DNA of 64,000 nucleotides from Pyrenula massariospora (taxonomy: Eukaryota; Ascomycota; Eurotiomycetes; Pyrenulales; Pyrenulaceae). The first letter of the stretch is position 1. Each line of letters opens with the position of its first letter. The stretch covers positions 1 through 64,000 of the forward strand of contig JAGFMI010000018.1 of NCBI GenBank assembly GCA_021030905.1. Reading direction: 5' to 3'. Positions 27,007-39,173 of the stretch are shown in pieces. The position numbers and the translations under genes are program-made. Under the pieces are notes generated by a model. The model saw only the letters and a program-made list of their open reading frames with translations, searched no databases and was not told the origin of the DNA.

Positions 27007-30000
27007 TTTAAATATTTTAAAGATGATTCATTTAAGTTAAAAAAGATTTTCAACTAATTTTATAAATATTAAAAAGGTAAAAGGATTTTTACCTAATAAA
27101 TACAATAAAAATTGCTAAAAGTTTAATAACTAGTTTACTTAATGCTAAATCTATTTTAAATTTTAAGGTAATAAAGTTACTATCAATAAATATATTATGT
27201 TTATAATAAGATTATTTTAAAGAAGAGTTTATAAATAGCTTAAACCATAAATGCGGAACTACCTATTAGCTAAAATTAAAAGAAGAAAAATTTTAAACAA
27301 CTTTAAGGTTGTTGCTGTTAAAATCTTTAAAAATTTTAATATCTTTTAAAAAAAAAATGAAAAATGTATTTAGAGTAATAAACATTAAAAAAAATACCGG
27401 TAAAGCTATATAATAAATTAAATAAATATATTTTACAGCAGAATATGTTTAACACTTTAAAAAAATTTTTGTAAAATTGAAATAAAAAAATGAAGTTTTC
27501 ATGACGATATTTAAAATAAAATTAAAAAATAACATTAAAGATAAATTTATGTGAATAAAAGTAAACCTATTTTTATTAAAAAATTTAATAAAAAAGATAA
27601 TATGTTTAAATAATTAATTAAAGAATTATAAATTGAAATAATTCTATAATTAACACAATGTAAAATGTTGGTAAATATTTAAAAAAAATTTTTAAAAATC
27701 TAAATACTCTTATGCACGAAAAATAAAAATCTTTAATTTAAATATAATATAAATTAATAATGTGGAAAAAAAACCATTAAAAAAAAAAAATATAAATAAA
27801 AATATAGTTAAAAGCTGCTATTTATATAAAAAAAAAAATTATATAGTTTAAAACTGTAAAAATAAATTAGTATATAAATTTAATATAATTTATTAAATAA
27901 ATATTTTAAAGATTACATAAACACCTAAGAAATTAATAAAAATAGAAAATGAAATAAATTTTAAAGAAAGAAATTAAAATATACCAAGCCAGTTTATTGA
28001 TAATGAAATTTAGATTTAAAAAAAGTTATTACTATACAACTATATAGTATTAAAAGATGATGGAGTTATACAGTTAAAAAAGATAAAAAAAAAAGCCAAT
28101 TTATTTAAACGACATAATAAAAAATGAAAAATATATATTAAAAATAAACACTATTTAATTATTTCAAAATAATACAAAAAAAATTTATATTTTAACAAAC
28201 AGAATTTTTTTTATAAAGAAATTTATTAAAATAAATATGTATACAAAGAATGTACATTTTATTAAATAATAAAAAAAAAGTTTAAAAAACCGCGTTATAA
28301 AAAGGTGTATATAAAAATATAAAAAGAGTATAAAGATAAAAAATGTTTATACTATTTATACAATAAAAAAATTAATGTTTATTTTTTAAAGAAAATAAAA
28401 ACTTTTAATTAAAAAATATAAGTTATTAAATAAAAACAACTTTAAGAATATTAATTAGGAAATTAAAAATTATATTTATTCAATAGATATAAAGCTTATT
28501 AGCTTTAGAAAATTATATATAAAGTCAAAAAAGTTAAAGATAAATATTTAATAATAAAATAATAAAATAATACAGTGTATTTATAATAGTAATATTTTTT
28601 TGCTATTTTAAATTAATAAAAATAAAAAATAGTATAAAGATTAACATTATAAATTTAAAAAGTTATATTATAATAGTTGATGTTAAAAGCAGTATTTAAA
28701 TTAAATATTTAATATTATTAAATTGTAAAAATTTACATAAAATAAACCATATATTAAAAAATGCACTTGAAAATAAAGCATATAAAAATATTTTAAATTT
28801 ATTGTTTTATTAATTTATATAAAGATTACTTAAAGAATAAGTGTACTTAGAATTTATTTTTTAACAATTTCCAAACCTAGCACAAAAAAAAATGAAGAAA
28901 TTGAACTAATAACAAATATATTCAGTTATTATGATATATTTATATAAATAAATTTTTATATTAAAAGTACAGCATAGATATATAACAATATTTTTAAAAA
29001 CATAGATTATAAAAAAACTTCAAAGAATTAAATAAAGAAAATTTCGAAGAAATAAAAAACGGATCTTTCAATTTATAAATTGAAAAAGAGAAGTTAACAT
29101 TATAATTTTAAAATAATTGGTAAACATCGAGAGCGTATATACTATAAAGAAAAAAATTATTTTTCACAAATGAAGAATGAGAGTTTTAATTAACTTTAAA
29201 GTTATAAAGAATATCATATTTTAAAAATGTATAAATAAAATGAAAATTTTAACAAAAAAAAAGATAAAGATGTACAATATATTAATTTTTAAAAAAAATA
29301 GATTAAAGGCGCAAAAAGTATTAATTAAAATAAAACCTTTATAATATAAAATAAATAGTTATATTAAAATAATATATTTAAATGTTATGATGATGGTAAT
29401 TAATTAAATAATTTTTAAAATGCCATAATTATAAAAACATAATTTGAACATTAATTAATAAATAAAAAAATTTAAATTTAATAAATGTAGTTATATAACT
29501 ATATAAAAATTTGCGCAATATTGTAATACATTAATAAATAAAAAGAATAATAAAAAAGTACTATAAAAAGCTTTCCTTTTAAAATTAAATAGCTTCGCGA
29601 AATAAAGGTTAATTTTTTTTAACAATTTAAAAAAAAAAGCTGTAATAAGAACAAAGTATTAAAAAAATATATAATTTTAATAATATTTTAAAAATACGCT
29701 ATATAAAGCGAATTATTTAAAAAAAAAATAAATATAAATACATTACCAAAATATTAATTATAAAATTATGAAATTAAATTATAATTAAAAAAAGAATTTA
29801 TATTTAGATCTATATATAAATTATTTAAAAAAAAATTTAGTGTTCTACAAAACTATATTTAAAATAATTTGAAAAAAGAGTTTATTAAAAAATTTGAATC
29901 ATTAACAAAATTACCTATTTTATTTATGCCAAAAAAATAAAACAGAGAATTATAGCTATATATAAATTACTAAAAGTTTAATGAAATTATTGTCAAAAAT

Positions 30001-32593
30001 AAATATCCATTATTTAACATTGCGGAAATACAAGATAGATTATAAAAAGTAAAATATTTTATAAAGCTAAATTAATAAAGAGTTTACAATTTTATATATA
30101 TAAAAAAAGGCAAAAAGTAAAAAACGGCTTTTAAAACTAGATATAAATATTATGAATATTAAATAATATTTTTTGAATTTACCAATGCACCGACCACTTA
30201 CTAAATGTTAATAAACAATTTATTGAAACCCTTTTTGGATGACTTTGTTATTATTTATTTGGATAATATCTTTAAAATATACAAAAAGCAGATCAAATAA
30301 ATTTTATGAAAATTAATTAGTGCAAAGCTGCAATTGAAACTTGAGAAATGTAAATTTCATAAAACGGAAATTAAGTTTTTAAAATATATAATAAAATAAG
30401 ACAGTATATATATTAGCCTTAAAAAAAATAAGGCTATTAAAAAATAGTTAAAATTAATTACAATAATTAAAATACAAACTTTTTTTAAATTCTGTAATTT
30501 TAATTGACAGTTTATTGCAAAATATTTTTATAAGGTGGAACCACTGATTAAATTAATTAAAAAGAATTATAAATATAAATAAAATTCAGAGCAGTAGAAA
30601 GCATTTAATTAATTAATACAATTTTATGCAAAAATTTTAATACTAATTATATTTAAAGCAAATTAGTTAAGCCAAATTAAAATAAATACATTAAATTTAA
30701 CTATAAAAGTTTATTTTATATAGTTATAAAATAAAAAACAATATTTAATAACATATTATTTAAAAAAGTTAATTTCAGCAAAACAAAATTACAATATTTA
30801 TAATAAAAAATTATTAACAATAATGGCGGCACTCAAATATTAATAAATATATATAAAAAGTGTTTTAAAATTAAATATTTTTACAGATTACAAAAATTTA
30901 ATTACATTTATAACCACAAAGCAATTAAACAGAAGATAAATTTAATAGTTAAAACTTTTAAAACAATATAAATTCAAAATATATTATTAACTAAATAAAA
31001 AAAACAGTTGAACGGACGCATTTAATTAAAAAAAAAATTATATAATGAAAAAAATCATTGAACAATTTATATTGAAAAAAAATTTAAATGAAAACTTTAA
31101 CATAAACTAAATCGCCAACACTGCTATATAAATAAATAGTTAAAAAAACAGAAAGGTAAAATTTATAGTTTTAAAAAAATTGGTAAAAAAAATTATACAA
31201 TAATATCACAATTTATTTATATATAAATATTTAAAAATTAATAACATTATTAAATTAATACAGAGAATATATTAAATACTAAAACTAAAACAGCAAGTTG
31301 AAAATTATATTAAAAAATGTACATTATATTAAAAGAATAAAATTAATAAATCCCTTTATATACTAATAACAATATAAAAACAATCTATAAAGCTATAAAA
31401 AAGCATTAAGATTAATTTCATTATTAAACTTTCATTATTAAATAGCTACAATTCAATTTTCGTATTAATAAATAAATACATTAAATATGCAATCTTTAAA
31501 TCATTTAAAGAAAACTACATTGCACTACAAATAATAAAAATTATTATAAAATTGATAATATGATATTTTAAATTTTTAAAATAAATTATATTTAATAAAG
31601 ACAAATTATTTATATCTTAATATTGAAAAACGGTGATATTTAAATTAAAAATTAAACTAAAGATATCTACAATATTTTACCCTTAAATAAATGGATAAAC
31701 AGAAAGAACTAACTAAATATTGAAAAATTGATTACAACATTACCTCTTTATAAATATAAATAATTAAAATAAACAGCTACCAATAGCATAGTTATATTAT
31801 AACAATAAAAGGAATGACACAATAAAAAATTTCCTTTATAAAACAAATTTTAAAAGACATCCATATTTTTTAAAAAATTTTTTACAAAACGGAACTGCTG
31901 AAGTAGCTGTATAAAGGGTTTAATAAATTTAATAAAGGTTACATTAACAATATAAAACAAATCAAAAATAAAGTCTTTAGCTGAAGAGAGGAGATAAGAT
32001 TTATTTTTCTACAAAAAATTTAAAAACTTTACAACCAAATAAAAAAATGGATTATTAATAAATTGGACCTTTTAAAATTAAATAAAATAAAAAATTAGCA
32101 GTTTATAAATTGAAATTATTAAATAATATTTAAATACATTCTGTATTCAATGTCGGACTTTTAAAATCTATATATTTTAAAACCCTAATTTAGAAAATGT
32201 TTCGTTATAAAACCCAAAAGAAAAATATATATAAAGTCAAAAAGATTTTGAGAAAGTAAAGTTAAAAATATTTAATTAAATAGAAAGAATATCCCACATT
32301 TAAGAATATTTAGAGATTACAAAAAAATTTGGTTAACTGTAAAAAGATAATTTCGGAGTTTCAACATCGAAAAAAAAATTATTTTATTAAATCAATATAA
32401 AAATATTAACTACTTTATTTAAAACAGTAACTGTATTTACTTTTTAAATTATTATTTCACTCTATTAATGATTTAAATTTTTTAACTTTTCTTCCACATT
32501 CATTTACTTTAATTAAGCAAACATTAACTTTTAAATTAATTGGACAATTTATCAGTAACTTTTAAAAATAAAATATTATAATTATTGTTATTA

Positions 32594-32812
32594 TTAAATT
32601 ATATTATTAAAAATATCTATAAAGATATTATTATTACAATAACATTTTTTTTTGATACAGTTTAAACATTTAAAAAAACTCTCTGTGATAACACAAAAAA
32701 CGTTATTTACTATACATTGTTTACAGAAAATCATAGTAGGAAAAGGCACAGAGAAAAAACAGGCTATAAACTTTTTACGACAATTAATTGATTTTATAAT
32801 ATATAGAGACAT
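32594..32812 (-). CDS. small Cys-rich ORF antisense inside Gypsy copy 2 (doubtful)
   Basis: A 72-codon ATG frame on the minus strand. It lies in a roughly 565-bp piece (32340-32904) between the end of pol and the 3' LTR, where CpA and TpG words survive and RIP is therefore weak. The predicted peptide has cysteines spaced C-x2-C-x6-C-x8-C-x2-C-x4-C-x-C, followed by an Asn/Ile-rich tail. That spacing resembles small zinc-binding modules but matches no family I can name. A 60-codon frame exists on the opposite strand (32652-32834). It could be chance; the element's own genes run the other way. Confidence 0.25.
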   Translation of the reverse strand: MSLYIIKSINCRKKFIACFFSVPFPTMIFCKQCIVNNVFCVITESFFKCLNCIKKKCYCNNNIFIDIFNNII

Positions 32813-32904
32813 AATGTATATTTACAAAAATTAGAAATAAATGGAGCACAAAATCAGTTAAATATAGTTGTAAATGAAGATATTTCCATAAAAGGAAAAG
32901 ATAG

Positions 32905-33297
32905 TGTTGCGGCCACCAAGCAAAACATATTAATCATTATTTATAGGGAAAAGTATCCAAGAATAATTACGTAACTGAACTAAGAACAATTAAAGATACT
33001 ACTTACAAGTACAACTAATTACTTTAAATAATGAAAAGAAGTAATTAAATTTTAATACAGAGAGTAAGACTGATCACTACTAATCACCTTAAAGTATATA
33101 GGAATCGACTTCACACCCATTCTTTGATGCGAAAATGTATTCAATTTAAATAGTTAAACATCTAATTAATTATAAAAATATTGAATTACCCTTGTGATTT
33201 CTTTATAAATATTTTTTTTTTAACTTAACTCTAAGTTATCCCTTGAGAATCAACCCACGTAAATATCTTCCGGTAACCTAAAAATACCTACATAACA
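32905..33297 (+). repeat. 3' LTR of Gypsy copy 2
   Basis: It runs from TGTTGCGGCCACCAAGCA to ACCTACATAACA. It is visibly richer in C and G than the 5' LTR, so the two LTRs have taken different RIP loads. Confidence 0.85.
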
Positions 33298-35182
33298 TTT
33301 TTACATTAATTACAACCTCGATTTAATTTTTAATAAAATTAATATTTATTAAAATTTAACGTGCTTTTCTTATTCTACTTTAAATATATAATATTAAAAA
33401 TTAAATTAATTAATTGCTCATTTAGCGTTTTAAAATTTTTATTTATTTTATTAAATATTTTTATCTATATCTTTAAATTAATATATAAGGTTCAATTTAA
33501 ATTTTTATATTTAATAAAAATTTTAGAATTATTAAATATTATAAATTTATTTTAAAAAAACACTTTCTTTCGATTCGGATTTTTTTTTATAAATTTATTA
33601 AAAACTTAAATAGTTTAAGCGACGTTCTAATTTTTTTTTATTTTTTTTTTTATTTTATTAAATTGTAAAGTTTTAAAATTATTTAAAAAAATTTTAATAA
33701 TACTAATTACCCTTATTCGAATTCTTTTTAATAGTTTTTAAAAAAATTAAAAATATTATATATAGTCATCGAAAAATTTTTTATATATTAAAATTTAAAA
33801 ATATATTATAAAGATCCGGTTATAATTTTTAAAATTTAATTTATTTTAAAACTTATTCTTAAAGATTTTTAAAATAAATTTTAAAAATAAACTATAATTT
33901 TAATTTTAATTTTAATATTTTTCAATAACTATATTAATAAATATTTTTTAATTAATTTTTTAAATTTTTTTAATACTTTTAAATATATTACGAATATCTT
34001 TAATATTAAATATTAAAAATTAGTTAATCTATTTATTTTTTAACAGTTGATAAAATTTATATTATTTTTAATAATTTAATAAATAATATATAATATTTTT
34101 ATTTATAAATATAAAAATATTTTAATGAAATGGCTACGAAAAATTATTTATTAAAAAATTAAAAAATTTTTTTCTACTTATATTAAAATGTTTATTATTA
34201 AGTTTTTTTTTTATATTAATATTAAAAATTTAAAATACTATTTTATTTATTAAATTTAATAAAAAAATCTTTTAATATTTAATAACTAGAGTTATTTTAT
34301 CAAGTTTTTTAATTAATACTTTAAAATAATAATAAATTTTTTTAAATAATAAATTATTATATCTATTTAATAAATATATTAATAATAATTTAAATAATAT
34401 TATATAATACCGCTGCCGCATATATTTTTATATTTTATTTTTTTTTTTATTAATTTATTTTTTTATTAGTTTATAATTTTTTAATTTAATAAAATTAATT
34501 TATTTTTTTATATTTTTTTATTTTTTAATATTTTACTTTTTCAAAAAAACTTTTTTTTTAATTTATTATTAAATAATAATAAAAATAATAACTATAACAG
34601 TAAAAATAGTAAATTATTTTTTTATTAATTTATTTTAATTTTATTAACAGTATATACTACAACATAATTTTATTATATTTATAAAATTTTTATAATTTTA
34701 TTGTTTCTATATTTATTTTTTTTAATTTTTATAAATTATTACTAAAATTTAATATTTAGCGTATTTTAAATTTTTAAAATTTTTTTTAATTATTAAAAAT
34801 ATATAAATTCTTTAACACAAAAAAATCTTTATAATAAAAAAATAAATATTTTATATTTATAAAGTTATATTTTGTAATACTTATATATAAAATATAAATT
34901 TAATAATTTTTAAAAATAAAATATAATTATTATATTGCGCGCTTTTTATTAAAATTTTAATAATTAATAATAAATTTTTAAAATTAATAAAATATTTATA
35001 TTGTCTATTTTATTATCAATTTTATTATTAATAATATTTTTTATTTATTATAATTATTATTAATAATAATTATAATTTTTTTTTATAAATTGTACAACTA
35101 TTGTAACTTTTTATAATTAAAAAATATTAAAAAATAATATAAATTATTATAATAAAAAGATGTTTATAATTAAACCTTCATA

Positions 35183-35463
35183 TAATAAATTGTAAAAATA
35201 TGGCTATTATTATATAAATTAAAGCTATTAAAATAAATAGATAAATAAATAAAATATCTATCAATATAAAAAATAATAAAAAATTATATATATTTAAAAA
35301 ATGCGTTTATATATATAAAAATATATATAAAATTAAATAAATTATTAATTATATTATATTACAAGCTTTCAAGCTCATTGTAAACTCTTAAAGTCTAGAA
35401 AAAAATACTCTATATATACTGCCAGCTTCGCAATCACGTGAAGGCCAACCCGCCGTATAACAA
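35183..35463 (-). repeat. LTR-like 280-bp repeat, right copy (partly intact)
   Basis: Second copy of 16267-16544. Its right end keeps gccagcttcgcaatcacgtg and aaggccaacccgccgtataa, where the left copy has TA-type changes. This end lies next to the gene-rich region and is less mutated. Confidence 0.55.
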
Positions 35464-35884
35464 TACTAATTATAAAAAATATTTATAAATCATCTTTTTA
35501 ATATTTTTATTATTTTATATATATTAGTTTATACTCCTATATATATATATAGTTAAAAAAGTATATAAAAAATAGCTATTTACATAGTCAAGTTACTAAT
35601 TAATTAAATATCCATAGATTTTTCGGATTAAGTTAAATCCCCTTAGGCAACGTATGGATTGCCCTAAATCAACCCTAACAACTTAAAGTAAGTGGGTTGG
35701 GTTGGATTGGATTGAGTAACCTATAAATTCTGCGCAGACCATATTTAAATAAATTTGATTAAATTTTATATCCAACTTTACATTAATTTTGTTAATTTAA
35801 ATTTAATCCTATCTGGACTTACTATAAGGTAGTTTTCCTGTTATATATTCTGCCCTTTTCCTTTTAAAAGTAAAGAAAATTTGT

Positions 35885-35985
35885 TGGTGAGAAATTGACA
35901 CTTTATCAATATCAAATTGAAAATTTAAAATTTTAATTTAATATTGACAAGAGGTTAATTTTCTATCAATAAAAATAAATATGGT
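35885..35985. repeat. foldback element E at the edge of the AT block
   Basis: Left arm 35887-35930 (gagaaattgacactttatca, then atatcaaattgaaaa) pairs with right arm 35931-35972 (ttttaatttaatattgacaa, then gaggttaattttctatc). Its right end (atatggttaaaaagta) continues like the flank of element B near 12100, so the two belong to one family. Confidence 0.6.
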
Positions 35986-35999
35986 TAAAAAGTAAAGAC

Positions 36000-36505
36000 T
36001 TCTTGCATAAAGTACTAATTACGATCATAGATACATTCTTCAAATTTTTCGCCAACAGAGGCAGGCCGTCCAAGGCTGAGAAAATGTTAGTCGTCTTGGA
36101 CTGGCCGTATGAAGAATCACGTCAGATACTAGTACCGACATGGTGGTAGATCACCGACGTTTCACGGTTCTCCCGACGTTGTATCCTCTAACACAGAATC
36201 TTTGAGCGACAGCGTTTTGAAATCCTGTTTGTCGACTCTCAAGACCTCCAGTCGTACTAATCGAGTTTCTATCATTTATGGTGAAAACTCTTAATTTCTT
36301 TTAGTTTGCTTTAAGCAGCGTTGGACTGTCGGTTCCATGAGATGGGCCCTCCGCTCGCGGAGGAAGGGAACCAACTGAAATTGCCTTTAAGAATTGAACT
36401 AGATTAGGAAGTACAGCTCCGTAGAGTCAAGTATGGACAATGAGCTTGATTTTCGAACCACTGAGCCTGAAGACCAGAGACCGAGAGAGGGAATGGTATG
36501 AGGCG
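36000..36505. other. transition and 3' flank, no gene seen
   Basis: Composition becomes normal here. I see no supported coding frame. The stretch probably holds the 3' untranslated region of the minus-strand gene that ends at 36506. Confidence 0.5.
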
Positions 36506-39173
36506 CTAAGGATATATTCGTGGCCTGATTTTATCCGCGGATGTGATGGCGGCGACGATGAGTCTTCCATGTGTGTCCACGGCAATAAGTTTGGTGTCAT
36601 CGTGGTTGAACGATACAGCCCCTTCGAACTCGCTTTCTACACTGTTCAACTTCATCTTTTTCCTTGTAATGACTAAAGGGTCTCGAGCAGCAGCAACGAT
36701 GCCTCCATTCTTACGCTTTTCGAGCTGAACAACACAAATGTGGCCAGTTCGTGACAAGATTACTATAGCATTTCCTCCCCTTGCGACCACACCGTCCATC
36801 ATGTGATAGAAGTCTCGGTGCTGGATTTCGATGAGACAGTGAAAGGCGCGACACCGGATGTCCAACAAGTCCGTGGCTGCTGGGGCAACGAATGACCACT
36901 CACCCTCGTTCTGATGTCCCTCCGTACTCGGGGACGTGGTGCATAATATGTAGGGATGCTTCGTCGAAGGCGTAAGCCAAACCTTGGCGCTCGTGATGCC
37001 ACGAGCTCGATAATCCTTGACATGGTCAGCAGATCCACGGAGCAGGTAGTTACTTAATATGCAGATTATACGACCTGAGACAAAAAGGAACGAGTCTCAC
37101 CGGATGAGTCTGGCGTTGAGTTTCACATTCTAGGGTCATCATAAGTCCTCCGGCTTCTGTTTGAGTCTCCCATACCATAACCTTTCCATTAGAAGTCAGA
37201 CAAATCAGTCGACTCCCATCTGATGAGAAATTTAAGTTCTTCAAGGCATCCCCGACTAGATTTCTTGAGGCATCTCCAATAGAATTCGATAGATTGCTCC
37301 TTGCTAGAAGATAGAGCTTGATGCTTTCCCCTGTTTTGGTTGCCTTGCTGTACGCAACCATTAGTCTTTCTTCTGTCTCGTAGATTGCAACGCGCCGAAT
37401 TTCGGAGTTGTCGTATCGTCTTTGTGGTACAGTGGGACAGGATCCTATATCCTTGACAATCTTCGTCGAATCTTTATTTGCATGTACATGATCCAGCTCG
37501 ACTACGTAACAAGTCCTAAGGGTGGATACTGCGGCCGTTTTATGGCCCATGTTTGCAGCGTACAGCTCCTCCCTCTTCTTTGGAGTCCTGAGCTCACAGC
37601 AAGGCCCAGAGTTCGTCCGCCTAGAGGATCTTGCAGGAAATATCTGTATCATGTCGGAGCGTAGCAAGAGTACATGTTCTGCGTCCGCGGATATGCTGGC
37701 TGCAAATGGACGCTTAGCCATGAAGCGATGTGGAATTAGTCGCGACATTGATGCCTCCCCAATAGAGTCAAGAAGTGGAATTTCTGGTTCTTCCCATGGA
37801 GTGGTATTGAAGCTCACTACTAAATTAGTAATGGTGATGATAATCTACAAATCACATTGAAAGTATTTCATGTGGAGCATACCTTTCGACTTCTGACTTT
37901 CATCTTGCATACTTGATAGGACATGTCTCCCACGGGAAGGCAACTGTGGATTTTCGTCTTGTATAATTGATGGGAGATGTCGACTGTGGGAGGATAACTT
38001 CCGACTGTTCCTTGCTTTTGCAATTTTATGTCGCCTCTGGCAAAGCTTTTCGATAACATTCATCGTTTTGATGTAAGCAGGATCGTTGGGACCTTTGAAT
38101 TTATTCATGTCAAAATGGTTGCGTTCGAGCTCAACAGTTTCGAAGGCAAAATCGAGAGTCGCAGACCACGATTCGACCATAACTTCCTATACGTATGGGT
38201 CAACAATGCGGCAAACCTTGAGTGAGTTGCGACCAGCCGCACCCGTCGATCATGATGATCAGTCAAGAGCCCTACATTCGCATATCGCATTTCGTAAAGA
38301 CAAACAATCGAAGGTAGAATTTCGGGGCGAATACCCAAGAAGTCGCGGAACGTATCCTCGAGAGCTGGCTTTCCATATTTTACGTCTCTCAGGATTCTAT
38401 CATCAATGACTTCTCCACGCTCTATCCAGTATTGTCTGATATCCCCGTCAATGAGACTACCCTTTGCACCACGGAAAGGGGTTCCAAAGAAAACAAGGCC
38501 AATTGTGCTCTGGAAGAGTTGCTCGTGTTCGTATCTAGCTCTGATCATAACCTTGGCGTTCGTCAGCGTCGTCCTCGGTGTGCATGATTCTGCTGACCTT
38601 CATCAGCACTATGCCCCCATAGCTATGTGCAATAAAAAGGATTGGACGCTTGGGGTAACGCTGTGTGCAAATTGTCACTACAGAAGCCGTCTGAGATAAA
38701 ATGGGTGTAGCTACCTTTCGTTCCTGTTCCAGCCTCTCCAATAGACGATATGCTATTGTCCTCGCGGACGTAACAACTGGATCGCCGTGCCATTCTGACT
38801 GGTAACCATAGAGCAGGATTCTAGAGTCTGGGATTTTGGCTGGCAGCATATCCTCGGCTTCCAGCCAGTTCACGGTGCGGTCTTCGACCTTAGCAGTCCA
38901 CGTCCAGTATGACCTCGCTCCGACACCATGAATAGCGACGATGCTAGAAATAATCAGCTTAGGCTGCTTCAATCGTCTGGTCGCTGGTAACTTGCTCGAT
39001 CTTGCCGTTATCGGACCCTTTTTCGTACACGTTCCAAAAGCCATCTCGATGGTCCTCGACCTAGAAATCAATATTCTCAGCCGCTCTTCACTACAGCGGA
39101 TTCCAACTGTTAGAGGGCAGAAAGAGAATACCTGGTCTGTGATCGAAGGATTCTGTGTCTGACTTTGTGCCAT
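36506..39173 (-). CDS. SesB-like alpha/beta hydrolase with C-terminal WD40-like region
   Basis: Predicted 741 aa from eight exons: 39173-39132, 39060-38992, 38957-38715, 38660-38598, 38551-38276, 38186-37883, 37819-37101 and 37015-36506. The exon sum is divisible by three. The N-terminal 270 residues are the serine-hydrolase module found at the start of many fungal NLR proteins (SesB type). It has an IVAIHGVG strand-loop, nucleophile Ser131 in AHSYGG, the FFGTPFRG stretch, and a probable catalytic His255 in NHFDMNKF. The usual NACHT ATPase is absent: no Walker A is present. A linker with two tandem 18-residue units follows (DNA 37898-38005), then about 430 residues with propeller-like repeats such as LNFSSDGSRLICLTSNGKV. 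Probable role: lipase/esterase effector or NLR relative in non-self recognition. The 34-nt intron at 38958-38991 is doubtful; the start and first intron are less sure than the rest. Confidence 0.7.

Larger units (their letters stand above)
26613..33297 (+). mobile_element. RIP-degraded Ty3/Gypsy LTR retrotransposon, copy 2
   Basis: The LTRs at 26613-27006 and 32905-33297 begin TGTTGCGGCC and end TAACA. The element is flanked on both sides by TTTTT (26608-26612 and 33298-33302), a possible but low-complexity target duplication. The interior from about 27007 to 32330 runs parallel to copy 1 (1873-7240). The RT box at 30256-30267 reads Tyr-Leu-Asp-Asn, so one catalytic aspartate is lost. Just after it about 18 bp present in copy 1 are missing. 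Stops are frequent in all frames and the element is inactive. The 3' end (from about 32340) is much less mutated than the rest. Confidence 0.85.
1..36000. other. AT-rich, RIP-type gene-poor block
   Basis: Almost the whole stretch is built from A and T, with C and G mainly as scattered single bases. No long ORF with normal codon use exists. The recognisable repeats inside it differ from each other mostly by C-to-T and G-to-A changes, the signature of repeat-induced point mutation in ascomycetes. Composition changes to ordinary gene-rich DNA near 36,000. Stretches without any structure that I could read are 1-1491, 8271-11040, 16545-26612 (apart from a tandem duplication and two palindromes) and 33298-35182. 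Confidence 0.9.

Noticed and set aside
1-36000. CRISPR arrays, rRNA or tRNA genes
   Set aside because: No regularly spaced identical repeats, no rRNA core words and no tRNA box pairs were seen; the organism type also argues against CRISPR.
1-36000. Mitochondrial origin of the AT-rich DNA
   Set aside because: The Gypsy LTR elements, RIP-type transitions and direct continuity with intron-bearing nuclear genes argue for a nuclear repeat block.
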